From NCBI RefSeq assembly GCF_017161405.1, contig NZ_CP071051.1:1550001-1614000 (forward strand): a stretch of 64,000 bases of DNA, read 5' to 3'. The position numbers were made by a program, and so were the translations under genes. Below, piece by piece: positions 51,293 through 59,810 of the stretch (position 1 is the first letter of the stretch; each line of letters begins with the position of its first letter). The DNA comes from Leucobacter sp. CX169 (GTDB lineage: Bacteria > Actinomycetota > Actinomycetes > Actinomycetales > Microbacteriaceae). The notes below the pieces were generated by a model, which saw only the letters and a list, made by a program, of their open reading frames with translations, had not been told where the DNA came from and searched no databases.

Positions 51293-51853
51293 ATGAGTCT
51301 GCGCCGTGCCCGCCGAACCCCACAGAACCCACCCGTCCCACCCGTCCCACCGTCAGACCAGCGCGCAGAGATGGTCGTGGTGCCACCGGTGCTTCCGCAG
51401 ATCCTCCTCGAGGCCATCAATGCCGACACACTCATCGCCACCGTCAACGGAGATAAGCTCTCGGCCACCCCGATCCGGCGAAGCGATATCACGCAGACCC
51501 TCACCGAGCTCATCGCCCGGCTCGGATCACCGACACGGGTGGAGGTGCGGGAGCTGGATGGCAGCGTCCACGCCGATATCCTCACCGCGCCCGCACCGCA
51601 GCCTCGGTCACCGTTTGCCCCGCCCGCCGACGTACCCGCAGCGGTGGTGCTACCGAGCTTGTTGGAGTTCGCCGCCGATGGATTCGTACCCGGCGAGGAT
51701 GTTGCCCTCGCCCTGATTCTCCGCCATTCCTCCGCAGGACCGACGGGCACCGCCCGGGCGCTTTTGGATCGTGGAGAGAAACCAGTCGTGACAGGTGAGG
51801 TGATTCTGTTCGGCCGGATCTCCGGCACCACATCGGTGCAGCGCATCGACTGA
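51293..51853 (+). CDS. ICE hypothetical protein, 186 aa
   Basis: Start ATG 51293 (MSLRRARRTPQNPPVPPVPP), with a weak GGA ribosome site. Pro-rich start, then LPQILLEAINADTLIATVNG and a beta-rich centre (PTRVEVRELDGSVHADILTA), and VVTGEVILFGRISGTTSVQR at the end. It lies 72 nt before the coupling protein, a usual place for a small accessory transfer protein. Confidence 0.55.
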   Translation: MSLRRARRTPQNPPVPPVPPSDQRAEMVVVPPVLPQILLEAINADTLIATVNGDKLSATPIRRSDITQTLTELIARLGSPTRVEVRELDGSVHADILTAPAPQPRSPFAPPADVPAAVVLPSLLEFAADGFVPGEDVALALILRHSSAGPTGTARALLDRGEKPVVTGEVILFGRISGTTSVQRID

Positions 51854-51869
51854 CCCGGCACAGCGCCCC

Positions 51870-51876
51870 GCACCTG
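51870..51876 (+). promoter_or_regulatory. GYACCTR site before the coupling protein
   Basis: GCACCTG followed after 6 nt by TGACC; ends 49 nt before ATG 51926. Confidence 0.5.
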
Positions 51877-51925
51877 TTCTCCTGACCCCGCACGCCCTGT
51901 CTCGGGGTCAGGAAGGTGGCCCGTC

Positions 51926-53692
51926 ATGTCTGGCCCTGTGCAGGCGAAACCCGCCAACGATCTCTTCATCAACCTCGCCCTCGGCACCCTCATTGCCGCT
52001 GCCGGCTTCACCGGACTCATAAGAATCGCAGGCAGCGTGGCAGCGTTCCTCAGTGGCCTGCCGGAACCCACCGAAGGGTTCACCTCCGGCGTCAGCGTTC
52101 TCGCCACCCCCACCGATCCAGGGAAAGCACTCGGTGCTGACGGCCTCAACCCGATCCTCTACTGGGTCATCGTCGCCCTGTTCCTCGGGATCCTCGGAAC
52201 GGCGGGCTTCTTCGTCTGGCGGGCAATCCACCAGGCCCACTCAAAAACCGACCCGCACTGGTTGGCCGGCACCGCAACAGCAGCCGAGGTCGCCCGGGTT
52301 GCCTCGGCAAAGGCCCTGGTAAAGAAGGCTGCAACGCTGCGGCCGTCACTGACCGGAAAGCCGGTCCCTGCCGATGTTGGATATCTCCTCGGCACCGGCA
52401 AAGGCGGGCAGGTGTGGGCGACCGTTGAAGACAGCATCCTGTTGATCGGTCCGCCCCGTTCCGGGAAAGGTTTGCATGTGGTCATCAACGCAATTCTCGA
52501 CGCGCCCGGTGCTGTCATCACAACCTCCACCCGCCCTGACAATCTCACCGCGACGTTGAAAGCGCGGGCACGGAAGGGAAAGGTTGCCGTCTTCGACCCG
52601 CAGCAGCTGGCCCCGGGACTGCCCGCGGGGATGCGCTGGTCACCGGTGAGGGGCTGCCAGGACCCGTTGACGGCGATGATCCGCGCGAAAGGCCTTGCCA
52701 CGGCCACCGGGTTCGGTGGTGTCCAAGATGCCGGATTCTGGGAAGGAAAGACCACTGCCGCAATCCAAGGACTCCTGCACGCGGCAGCACTGGATGGGCG
52801 CGGCGCGAGAACGCTCTACAAGTGGGCACTAAACCCGACTCTCGCCGCCGATGCTGTCCGGATCCTCTCCTCACACCCGGGAGCAGCGGAAGGATGGGCA
52901 GACTCATTGGATGCGATGGTGCAAGCCGACCCACGCACCAGGGACTCCATCTGGCAAGGCGTCTCCCTCGCGTTCTCCGCCCTGGCCGATCCTCGCGTCC
53001 TTGACGCGGTGAGCCCAGCCCCGGGCGAAGAGTTCGACCCGGAATCATTCCTGTTGGGTAACGGAACTTTGTACCTACTGGCGACGGGGGCCGGTGCTGG
53101 GGCGGCATCTGCGCTGGTGGCGGCGTTCATCGAAGACCTCGTCGAGACCGCGAGGAAGATCGCCGCACACTCACCGGGAGCCCGCATGGACCCACCTCTC
53201 CTGCTCGCGCTCGACGAGATCGGGAACCTCGCACCGTTACCCAGTCTGCCGACGCTGATGGCGGAAGGCGGCGGCACCGGCATCACCCCGCTGCCGGTGC
53301 TGCAGTCGCTGGCCCAAGCGCGGGAAAAGTGGGGCGAGAACCAGGCCAACGCGATCTGGGACGCCTCCATCGTGAAGATCATCCTCGGAGGCGCATCCAA
53401 CAGCAGAGACCTGCAAGACCTCGCCACCCTCATCGGGGACCGCGACGAAACCACCGACTCCATTACCACCGACGCGTACGGAGCGCACTCGAGCCAGCGA
53501 TCGATCCGACGCGTGCCGATCCTGCCACCCGATGTGCTGCGCACGCTCCCGTTCGGAACCGGGGTGGTGATGCTCCGCACCGCACGCCCCATCATCACGA
53601 ACTTGCGGCCTTGGCCGAACCGCGCCGACTCGAAGCAACTCCGCACCGACCGGGCCGAGATCGAGCAGACACTTCAGGGCCGTGCCAGATAG
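51926..53692 (+). CDS. VirD4/TraG-type coupling protein
   Basis: 588 residues with AGGAAGG before the ATG. Two membrane helices (about 15-38 and 78-98), then a RecA-like motor: Walker A LLIGPPRSGKGLHV (about 173-182), Walker B LLLALDEIGNLAPL, and QSLAQAREKWGENQANAIWD of the all-alpha/TraD-like part. It connects the relaxase-DNA complex to the channel. It stands apart from the rest of the secretion operon because of the metal-island insertion. Confidence 0.92.
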   Translation: MSGPVQAKPANDLFINLALGTLIAAAGFTGLIRIAGSVAAFLSGLPEPTEGFTSGVSVLATPTDPGKALGADGLNPILYWVIVALFLGILGTAGFFVWRAIHQAHSKTDPHWLAGTATAAEVARVASAKALVKKAATLRPSLTGKPVPADVGYLLGTGKGGQVWATVEDSILLIGPPRSGKGLHVVINAILDAPGAVITTSTRPDNLTATLKARARKGKVAVFDPQQLAPGLPAGMRWSPVRGCQDPLTAMIRAKGLATATGFGGVQDAGFWEGKTTAAIQGLLHAAALDGRGARTLYKWALNPTLAADAVRILSSHPGAAEGWADSLDAMVQADPRTRDSIWQGVSLAFSALADPRVLDAVSPAPGEEFDPESFLLGNGTLYLLATGAGAGAASALVAAFIEDLVETARKIAAHSPGARMDPPLLLALDEIGNLAPLPSLPTLMAEGGGTGITPLPVLQSLAQAREKWGENQANAIWDASIVKIILGGASNSRDLQDLATLIGDRDETTDSITTDAYGAHSSQRSIRRVPILPPDVLRTLPFGTGVVMLRTARPIITNLRPWPNRADSKQLRTDRAEIEQTLQGRAR

Positions 53693-53706
53693 TCCGGATC
53701 GGGATC

Positions 53707-53713
53707 GTACCTG
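53707..53713 (+). promoter_or_regulatory. GYACCTR site before ssb
   Basis: GTACCTG, ending 52 nt before ATG 53766. Confidence 0.5.
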
Positions 53714-53765
53714 TCGGGTAGTCCCAGCGATTCCGCGGGGGCGATGATCGATAGGAGTGAAGCTG

Positions 53766-54257
53766 ATGACTATTCGCACGAAGGAATCCCTCTCGGGTTT
53801 CATCGCATCCGACCCGGAACTGACGTTCACCAGCAAAGGGGATGCGCGTTTGTATATGCGTGTCGGGCAACCGCAGGCCCGCTTCGAAGAAGACGGTACT
53901 TTCACAAACCTGGATCCGGCATTCACTGACCTCGTGATGTTCCGTAAATCCGCTGAACTCGCGCATGCGCAGTTCCGTAAAGGCGACAACTTCATCGCCG
54001 AGGGTGAAACCCGCACATACACCGGCAACGAAGGGGCCGACCGAGAACAGTTTGTCGCGTCCCGAATCGGACATGACAACAACATCACCCGCTACACGGT
54101 TGACCGCACCGGCCCGGAACGCGACGCTGCAAAGCGGGAGGCCCCGGTACAGGAACAAGTGCAACAGGCACTCGCGGAGCGAGAAGCGCAGCTGGACCCT
54201 GAACCTGCCACAGCTGCCCGCGACAACACCCCTCCTCGCGAGGCCGTGGCCCGATGA
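53766..54257 (+). CDS. ssb: Single-stranded DNA-binding protein of the ICE
   Basis: 163 residues from ATG 53766 with AGGAG; a GTG 53757 is less likely. OB-fold features: LSGFIASDPELTFTSKGDAR, LYMRVGQPQA, FRKSAELAHAQFRKGDNFIA and TRYTVDR. The acidic flexible tail lacks the usual C-terminal DDxPF tip. It protects transferred single strands in the recipient. Its stop overlaps ATG 54254 of the next frame. Confidence 0.85.
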   Translation: MTIRTKESLSGFIASDPELTFTSKGDARLYMRVGQPQARFEEDGTFTNLDPAFTDLVMFRKSAELAHAQFRKGDNFIAEGETRTYTGNEGADREQFVASRIGHDNNITRYTVDRTGPERDAAKREAPVQEQVQQALAEREAQLDPEPATAARDNTPPREAVAR

Positions 54258-54367
54258 CCCGGGTGCGGCGACCAGTACCCCGTACACCTCCATCTGGTCG
54301 CCGCACTCGACTTCTTACTTGGCGCACTGTCCCGGTGCGTACGACTTCTTCGCCGATGGAGTTTCTC

Positions 54368-55018
54368 ATGAACCCCGATAACACCTCGCCTCATTTACCC
54401 CAGCCAAAGCCTGACTTCGATGGGGTGGACCTGTCTGACTTGCCTCCGGAGATCGAAGCGAAGACCCGGCAGCTCGCGAAACAGGCCTACGTGAACGACC
54501 TCGCCGCGACGCTTGCCGCTGTGCCTCGTCCGATTAACTGGCTCACCCTGCCACCTGATGATGTCGAACACGAACTCCTCGCCCTGAATGCCTGGGTTGA
54601 CTGGCTCCGTCACACCTACGGCCTGCCCGCCCAGGTCGTGCCGCCGATGTGGCACCGTCACCCCGAACTCTTGTGGGAACTCTCGGCACTCAGGCAACAC
54701 TGGTTGTTCTGTTTCGACCCGCAAGCCAAAGGGAACCAGGCCCTTGCCTGGCATCACGACTTCGCTGTCGCCCGGGAACGCCTCCGCGACTGGGTCACGA
54801 TATCCGGTACTCGGCTTGACCGCGACCGACCCACCAGGGTCACGCCATGGCCCGGCGGGGAAGCTGAAGATTGGGTCGAACCCGACACGGCTGAACGACC
54901 AGTGGCCGATCGTACGGACGATTTCGCTTCCTTCGTCGCCGAGCAGGTTGCGGGTCGGCTGGCAGAGCTGGACGCGGTCATTCGGAAAGTAGTAGAGGAT
55001 GAGAGGCGCGGGCAATGA
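54368..55018 (+). CDS. DUF4913-type ICE protein
   Basis: 216 residues from ATG 54368 with GGAG 6 nt upstream; a start at 54254 overlapping ssb is possible but its added part looks non-coding. LLALNAWVDWLRHTYGLPAQ, VVPPMWHRHPELLWELSALR and WHHDFAVARERLRDW are the Trp/His-rich pattern of DUF4913, a family confined to actinobacterial plasmids and ICEs. Role unknown. Confidence 0.8.
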   Translation: MNPDNTSPHLPQPKPDFDGVDLSDLPPEIEAKTRQLAKQAYVNDLAATLAAVPRPINWLTLPPDDVEHELLALNAWVDWLRHTYGLPAQVVPPMWHRHPELLWELSALRQHWLFCFDPQAKGNQALAWHHDFAVARERLRDWVTISGTRLDRDRPTRVTPWPGGEAEDWVEPDTAERPVADRTDDFASFVAEQVAGRLAELDAVIRKVVEDERRGQ

Positions 55019-55227
55019 GCCGTACGAAGCGGTATGAGCGCCGAACTGGATACGTGCCGTACGCGGAGCGACGCTTTTTCGTCGACGCAGTTCACAGGCC
55101 TGAGCCCGACCTTGGGGTCCTCACGGAACTGTTTATCCGTCTTACGCTCGAACGTGTCGCTGAAGCCCGCGAGCAGCGTGAGGGCGCAAAGCCGCCGTCA
55201 TCTTTCAAATCTCCTCAGCACCTGTAA
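55015..55227 (+). CDS. Small basic ICE protein, 70 aa
   Basis: ATG overlaps the DUF4913 stop. MSRTKRYERRTGYVPYAERR, then VLTELFIRLTLERVAEAREQ. Basic start, helical middle; no family recognised. Often a short partner follows DUF4913 genes. Confidence 0.5.
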   Translation: MSRTKRYERRTGYVPYAERRFFVDAVHRPEPDLGVLTELFIRLTLERVAEAREQREGAKPPSSFKSPQHL

Positions 55228-55376
55228 CTCACTGGCACCGCAAGGTACCATCGAACAACTACACGCCCTTCCAACCTGAACGGTCGGGGCGCGCACTAAC
55301 CACACGCGAACCGCTCCTCACCGAACCGGAACGCAGACGCCAGGCTCATCGCCGGCAGCCACCACACTCGACGCAC

Positions 55377-55383
55377 GCACCTG
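55377..55383 (+). promoter_or_regulatory. GYACCTR site before the integrase
   Basis: GCACCTG, ending 50 nt before ATG 55434. Confidence 0.5.
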
Positions 55384-55433
55384 CTGGCAGGGCATTTCCA
55401 TTTCTGTTTCTGTCGAGTGAAAGGTGGCCCGCC

Positions 55434-57173
55434 ATGCGCGCTCGCACCCTCCAGGCTCCAGCCCAGAGTCAACAATCTCCTCTCGGAACAGCGACAAGAC
55501 CGCTCGGAGTTGCCCTCTCCGGCGAAGCCTTCGCCGTCTCCTATCTGCGCGTCTCTACCAAAGAGCAGGCTGAGAAAGGAGGCCAGGACGAAGGTTTCTC
55601 AATCCCTGCGCAACGGGACGCGAATCTGCACAAAGCCTCCCAGCTTGGGGCGGTCGTCATTGAAGAGTTCGTTGATGCGGGTGAGTCCGCGAAGAAGGCT
55701 GACCGGCCTGCCTTGCAGCGCATGATCCAGTACGTGAAAACCCACCGGGTCGCGTACTGCATAGTGCACAAAGTCGACCGCCTCGCACGAAACCGTGCCG
55801 ATGACGTCGCCATCCACTTCGCCCTCCAAGAAGCCGGAGTGATGCTGGTCTCAGCGACGGAGAACATCGACGAAACCCCTTCGGGGATGCTGCTCCACGG
55901 CATCATGTCCACGATCGCGGAGTTCTACTCGCGAAACCTCGCCACCGAAGTCGTCAAAGGGATGACCCAGAAAGCCATGACCGGTGGCACCCCGTCGAAG
56001 GCTCCACTCGGATACCTAAACACGCTCGAACGCGACGAACTCGGCCGTGAGGTCCGCTCCGTCGCACTCGACCCGGAACGTGCTCCGCTCGTGAAGTGGG
56101 CCTTCGAAGCATACGCAGCCGGAAACTACTCACTGGCGAAACTGACCGCTGAGCTCTTGGGCAGAGGGCTCATCTCCGTGCCAAGCCCGCGACGACCTTC
56201 GAGGTCGATCCCGCTATCTTCAGTGCATCGGATGCTGCAGAATCCCTACTACAAAGGGGACGTCGTCTACCGCGGGGTCCGTTACGACGGTGCCCACGAA
56301 CGGATCGTCGAGCCTGAAGTCTGGTACCAAGTGCAGTCCGTGCTCGCCTCGCACAACGCGTCCGGTGATCGCACGCAGAAGCACGACCACTACCTCAAAG
56401 GCAGCGTGTTCTGCCAGCAGTGCGGGGCGCGACTGATGGTAAACAAGACCAAAGCTCGCAACGGTGATATCTACCCGTACTTCGTCTGCCTCGGTCGTCA
56501 TCGAAAGCGCACCGACTGCACGCAAGCAGCGATCCTGACGACCGACGTCGAAGCGCTCATCGTTGATTACTACCAGCGTGTGCAGATCACGCCGGCTACT
56601 CGGGATGCGCTGCGCGGCATGCTCCACCACGAACTTGACCGCCTCACTAAGTCCTCGTCAACCGAGGTCGCCGACCTCACTCGCAGGCGTGCAAAGAACA
56701 TCACAGAGCAAGACCGGCTCCTCGAAGCGCACCTGAAAGATGCCTTGAGCTTGGAGCAGTTCGCGAAGTTCCAAGATCGACTCCGTGCTGAGGTCGCCGC
56801 GATCGATGACCGTCTTGCAGAGCACCACAACGACTACGCCGAAGCACGGCACCACATCGATGACTGTCTTGACCTTGCGGCCGACATTGGGCGGATTTAC
56901 GCCGGGTGTGACGACCAGAATCGACGCCTAGCGAACCAGGCGTTCTTTACTCGCATCCGCATTGGCGAGCACAAAGAGATAAAAGGTGAACTGGCGAAGC
57001 CATTCAACGTAATCCTCGACCCGGAAGTGCAGCGCGGAGCGGCTGCGTGGAGCGAGCAGGGCGACGGAGCGGAGACCGACGGCCGAACTGCGACACGCAC
57101 TAACGTGTCGCAGTTTCGAACGTCGAACATTGGGTGCCCCCGGCAGGATTCGAACCTGCGACCAAGAGATTAG
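55434..57173 (+). CDS. Large serine recombinase (ICE integrase)
   Basis: 579 residues with AAAGGTGG before the ATG. Resolvase domain with nucleophile Ser41 (AVSYLRVSTKEQ) and VHKVDRLARNRADDVAIHFA. Recombinase domain (GTPSKAPLGYLNTLERDELG, LQNPYYKGDVVYRGVRYD). Zinc ribbon GSVFCQQCGARLMVNKT...CLGRHRKRTDCTQ, and a coiled-coil (RAKNITEQDRLLEAHLKDAL). The last residues, GCPRQDSNLRPRD, are the translation of the antisense of tRNA-Arg, so the gene continues into the attachment site. Integration therefore supplies its stop codon. It excises and inserts the ICE. Confidence 0.93.
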   Translation: MRARTLQAPAQSQQSPLGTATRPLGVALSGEAFAVSYLRVSTKEQAEKGGQDEGFSIPAQRDANLHKASQLGAVVIEEFVDAGESAKKADRPALQRMIQYVKTHRVAYCIVHKVDRLARNRADDVAIHFALQEAGVMLVSATENIDETPSGMLLHGIMSTIAEFYSRNLATEVVKGMTQKAMTGGTPSKAPLGYLNTLERDELGREVRSVALDPERAPLVKWAFEAYAAGNYSLAKLTAELLGRGLISVPSPRRPSRSIPLSSVHRMLQNPYYKGDVVYRGVRYDGAHERIVEPEVWYQVQSVLASHNASGDRTQKHDHYLKGSVFCQQCGARLMVNKTKARNGDIYPYFVCLGRHRKRTDCTQAAILTTDVEALIVDYYQRVQITPATRDALRGMLHHELDRLTKSSSTEVADLTRRRAKNITEQDRLLEAHLKDALSLEQFAKFQDRLRAEVAAIDDRLAEHHNDYAEARHHIDDCLDLAADIGRIYAGCDDQNRRLANQAFFTRIRIGEHKEIKGELAKPFNVILDPEVQRGAAAWSEQGDGAETDGRTATRTNVSQFRTSNIGCPRQDSNLRPRD

Positions 57174-57207
57174 AAGGCTCTTGCTCTATCCCCTGAGCTA
57201 CGGAGGC
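57135..57207 (-). tRNA. tRNA-Arg (anticodon TCT)
   Basis: 73 nt, 5' GCCTCCG at 57207 to the discriminator A at 57135. Acceptor GCCTCCG/CGGGGGC (one G-U), D stem GCTC/GAGC, anticodon loop CTTCTAA, T arm GCAGG-TTCGAAT-CCTGC. One mismatch closes the anticodon stem (31-39). CCA is not encoded exactly (ACCCA). Its 3' half overlaps the recombinase frame, and its 3' end faces the ICE, so it is the right attachment site. Confidence 0.93.
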
Positions 57208-57246
57208 GACTCGACCAGCGTACTATGCCGGCCGGGACGGCTTCGC

Positions 57247-57900
57247 TCAGCCCCATCCCTCGAGCGCCCGCCGGGCCTCGTACAGCGCCGACTCGTAGCC
57301 CTCGTCCGGGTCGCGAATTAGCCGAATCGCCGCCGCCACCCGCACACCAATCTCGGCGCCACCCCGAGCGCCCGCCTGCTCGAGCGCAGGAACGGCAGCG
57401 TCCCCTAGCGCCGAGAACGCTCGACCAAGGCTGAGCTGCACCTCCCGGCTCCCCCGGTCCAGCTGAGTTGTCAACTGCTCGGCCAACCACGCCGCGTGAT
57501 CGATGGGAACGAGCACGACGGCTGCCCGCCACGCACTGCGTGCGACGTCGTCGTCGGGATCCTGCAGGAGAGCCACGGAAATCGCAGCCCACCCGCGCGG
57601 GTCACCGATCTTCGAGAGCGTGTGCAGCGCCTGGCTGCGTGCCTGGGTAGCAGGAGCCCGAACCTCGAGCAGCAATCGAGGCACCACCAGATCTGCCGGT
57701 TGCCGAGTGAGCGACCACGTGAGCATTTCGCGCACGCCGAAGTCGGATTCGTCGGCGCACCGGGCGACCAGCACCTCGAGATACTCGGGCTCTGGGTAGG
57801 TTCCAGCGGTCAGTGCCGCTTGCAGACGATCGGAGGAATCAGCAGCGCCCAGAGCCGCGTGCAGCCGCGCTGCGGCCGCTCCGTTGTGCGTGGTAGTCAT
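57247..57900 (-). CDS. HEAT-repeat protein
   Basis: 217 residues from ATG 57900 with TGGAGG. Repeated helical pairs, for example EMLTWSLTRQPADLVVPRLL, ALHTLSKIGDPRGWAAISVA and SLGRAFSALGDAAVPALEQA. Soluble; HEAT proteins act as scaffolds. First chromosomal gene beyond the attachment site. It diverges from the ABC exporter pair. Confidence 0.75.
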   Translation of the reverse strand: MTTTHNGAAAARLHAALGAADSSDRLQAALTAGTYPEPEYLEVLVARCADESDFGVREMLTWSLTRQPADLVVPRLLLEVRAPATQARSQALHTLSKIGDPRGWAAISVALLQDPDDDVARSAWRAAVVLVPIDHAAWLAEQLTTQLDRGSREVQLSLGRAFSALGDAAVPALEQAGARGGAEIGVRVAAAIRLIRDPDEGYESALYEARRALEGWG

Positions 57901-57932
57901 GCCTCCATCAAACACGTTCCCCGGAGCACCCG

Positions 57933-57944
57933 GTCACATGTGAC
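57933..57944. promoter_or_regulatory. Palindrome in the divergent HEAT/ABC region
   Basis: GTCACATGTGAC, a perfect 12-bp palindrome between the two divergent genes; possible operator. Confidence 0.35.
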
Positions 57945-58076
57945 GCGCGCTGGCTCGCGAGCTGGGTGCCAATCTGAGATCTGGCTTCGCGGCGACCTTT
58001 CCCCCACTAGTGCTCGAAGCCCACTTTCATTAGCGTGGAGGGGTCGACGCTGTGCCGCCGCAGGAAAGGACATCTC

Positions 58077-59810
58077 GTGCTCTGGACTCTCCTGAAGCGC
58101 TATCTCCGCCCGGCATGGCCCCTCGTCAGCGCGGTCATCGTCTTCCAGCTGGCCCAGTCGATCGCGTCACTAATGTTGCCGAACTTGAACGCCGACATCA
58201 TCAACGACGGCGTCGTCACGGGTGATATCGGATACATCTGGTCCACCGGGCTCCTGATGCTGGGCATCACGCTCGTCCAGGTGATCTGCGCAATCATCGC
58301 GGTCTACTTCGGGTCGAAGCTTGCGATGGGAGTCGGTCGGGACCTCCGCTCGGACCTGTTCCACCGCGTCGTCGCGTTCTCCCAGCGAGAGGTCGGCCAA
58401 TTCGGACCCCCCTCGCTCATCACCCGCAACACGAACGACGTCCAGCAAGTGCAGATGCTTGTCCAGGTCACCGCAACCCTCATGGTGTCAGCCCCCATGC
58501 TCGCGATCGGCGGCGTAATCATGGCACTGCGACAGGATGTCGGGTTGTCGTGGCTGATGGCGGTGAGTATCCCGGCGTTGCTCATTGTGGTGAGCCTCAT
58601 CGTGACGCGCATGGTGCCCGCGTTCCAGCTCATGCAGAAGCGAATCGACCGGATCAATCAGATCCTCCGAGAGCAGCTCACCGGCATCCGCGTGATTCGA
58701 GCCTTCGTGCGAGAGCCGGACGAGCGTCGCCGCTTCGAGGCGGCAAGCGAAGGGGTTGCCGAGGTCGGTATTCGGGCGGGCAACCTGATGGCGCTCATGT
58801 TCCCCGCGATCATGCTCGTCATGAACGTCTCGAGCGTCGCCGTCATCTGGTTTGGCGGCTTCCAGGTGCAGGACGGGAGCGCCCAGATCGGCACACTCTT
58901 CGCCTTCTTGCAGTACCTCATGCAGATCTTGATGGGGGTCATGATGGCCGCCTTCATGTTCGTCATGATCCCGCGCGCGGCCGTCTGTGCCAACAGGATC
59001 GGCGAGGTGCTCGACACCGATCCGTCCGTCGAGGCCCCCGCCCGCCCCGTTCGTCCCGCGCGGACGACAGGGGAAATCGAGCTCGACGCGGTCGAGTTCT
59101 CCTATCCGGGCGCGCAGGAGCCCGTGCTCAAGCGTGTGAGCTTCCGCGTCGCGCCCGGCACTACGACCGCCATCATCGGCTCCACCGGTTCGGGCAAGAC
59201 GACGCTGATCGGGCTCGTACCGCGCCTGTTTGACGTCACCGCCGGATCAGTGCGGGTCGACGGAACGGACGTGCGTGAGCTTGACCCGGACGAGCTCTGG
59301 CAGCGCATCGGCCTTGTCCCACAACGCGCGTTTCTGTTCTCGGGAACGGTCGCCTCGAACCTCCGCTATGGGAACCCAGACGCGACGGACGAGGAGCTTT
59401 GGCACGCCCTCACGATCGCGCAGGCGCGGAGCTTTGTCGAGGCAATGCCACAGGGCCTCGGGTCCGAAATTGCCCAGGGCGGCACGAACGTCTCGGGCGG
59501 ACAGCGCCAACGATTGGCCATCGCGCGAGCGCTGGTGAAGCGGCCCGAGATCTATATCTTCGATGACTCGTTCTCGGCGCTCGACGTGGCGACCGATGCG
59601 GCGCTGCGCCGAGCGCTCACGACGGGCGTTCCCGACGCGACCCGCCTGGTGGTTGCGCAGCGCGTCAGCACCATCCGCGATGCGGACCAAATCGTCGTGC
59701 TCGATCATGGCGAGGTGGTGGGAATCGGCACGCACGACGAGCTCGTGCAACTGAACGAAACGTACCGCGAGATTGTCGAGTCGCAGGAGAGCGTGGAGGC
59801 CACCCAGTGA
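58077..59810 (+). CDS. Heterodimeric ABC exporter, subunit with degenerate Walker B
   Basis: 577 residues from GTG 58077 with AGGAAAGGA. Six helices (WPLVSAVIVFQLAQSIASLM onward), then the ABC domain: Walker A IIGSTGSGKTTLIG, signature NVSGGQRQRLAIARAL, Walker B IYIFDDSFSALD. The catalytic Glu after Walker B is Asp, the mark of one half of BmrC/BmrD or TM287/288-type exporters. Its LSGGQ-type signature is intact and serves the partner's good site. Coupled to the next gene (GTGA). Confidence 0.9.
   Translation: MLWTLLKRYLRPAWPLVSAVIVFQLAQSIASLMLPNLNADIINDGVVTGDIGYIWSTGLLMLGITLVQVICAIIAVYFGSKLAMGVGRDLRSDLFHRVVAFSQREVGQFGPPSLITRNTNDVQQVQMLVQVTATLMVSAPMLAIGGVIMALRQDVGLSWLMAVSIPALLIVVSLIVTRMVPAFQLMQKRIDRINQILREQLTGIRVIRAFVREPDERRRFEAASEGVAEVGIRAGNLMALMFPAIMLVMNVSSVAVIWFGGFQVQDGSAQIGTLFAFLQYLMQILMGVMMAAFMFVMIPRAAVCANRIGEVLDTDPSVEAPARPVRPARTTGEIELDAVEFSYPGAQEPVLKRVSFRVAPGTTTAIIGSTGSGKTTLIGLVPRLFDVTAGSVRVDGTDVRELDPDELWQRIGLVPQRAFLFSGTVASNLRYGNPDATDEELWHALTIAQARSFVEAMPQGLGSEIAQGGTNVSGGQRQRLAIARALVKRPEIYIFDDSFSALDVATDAALRRALTTGVPDATRLVVAQRVSTIRDADQIVVLDHGEVVGIGTHDELVQLNETYREIVESQESVEATQ

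Noticed and set aside
56220-57130. Possible second recombinase or att site between integrase and tRNA
   Set aside because: All of this is recombinase coding sequence up to the tRNA; no extra repeat of the tRNA 3' end is visible inside the window.
1-57207. CRISPR array
   Set aside because: No regularly spaced identical repeats of 24-40 bp were seen; the repeats found are short operators or pairs.
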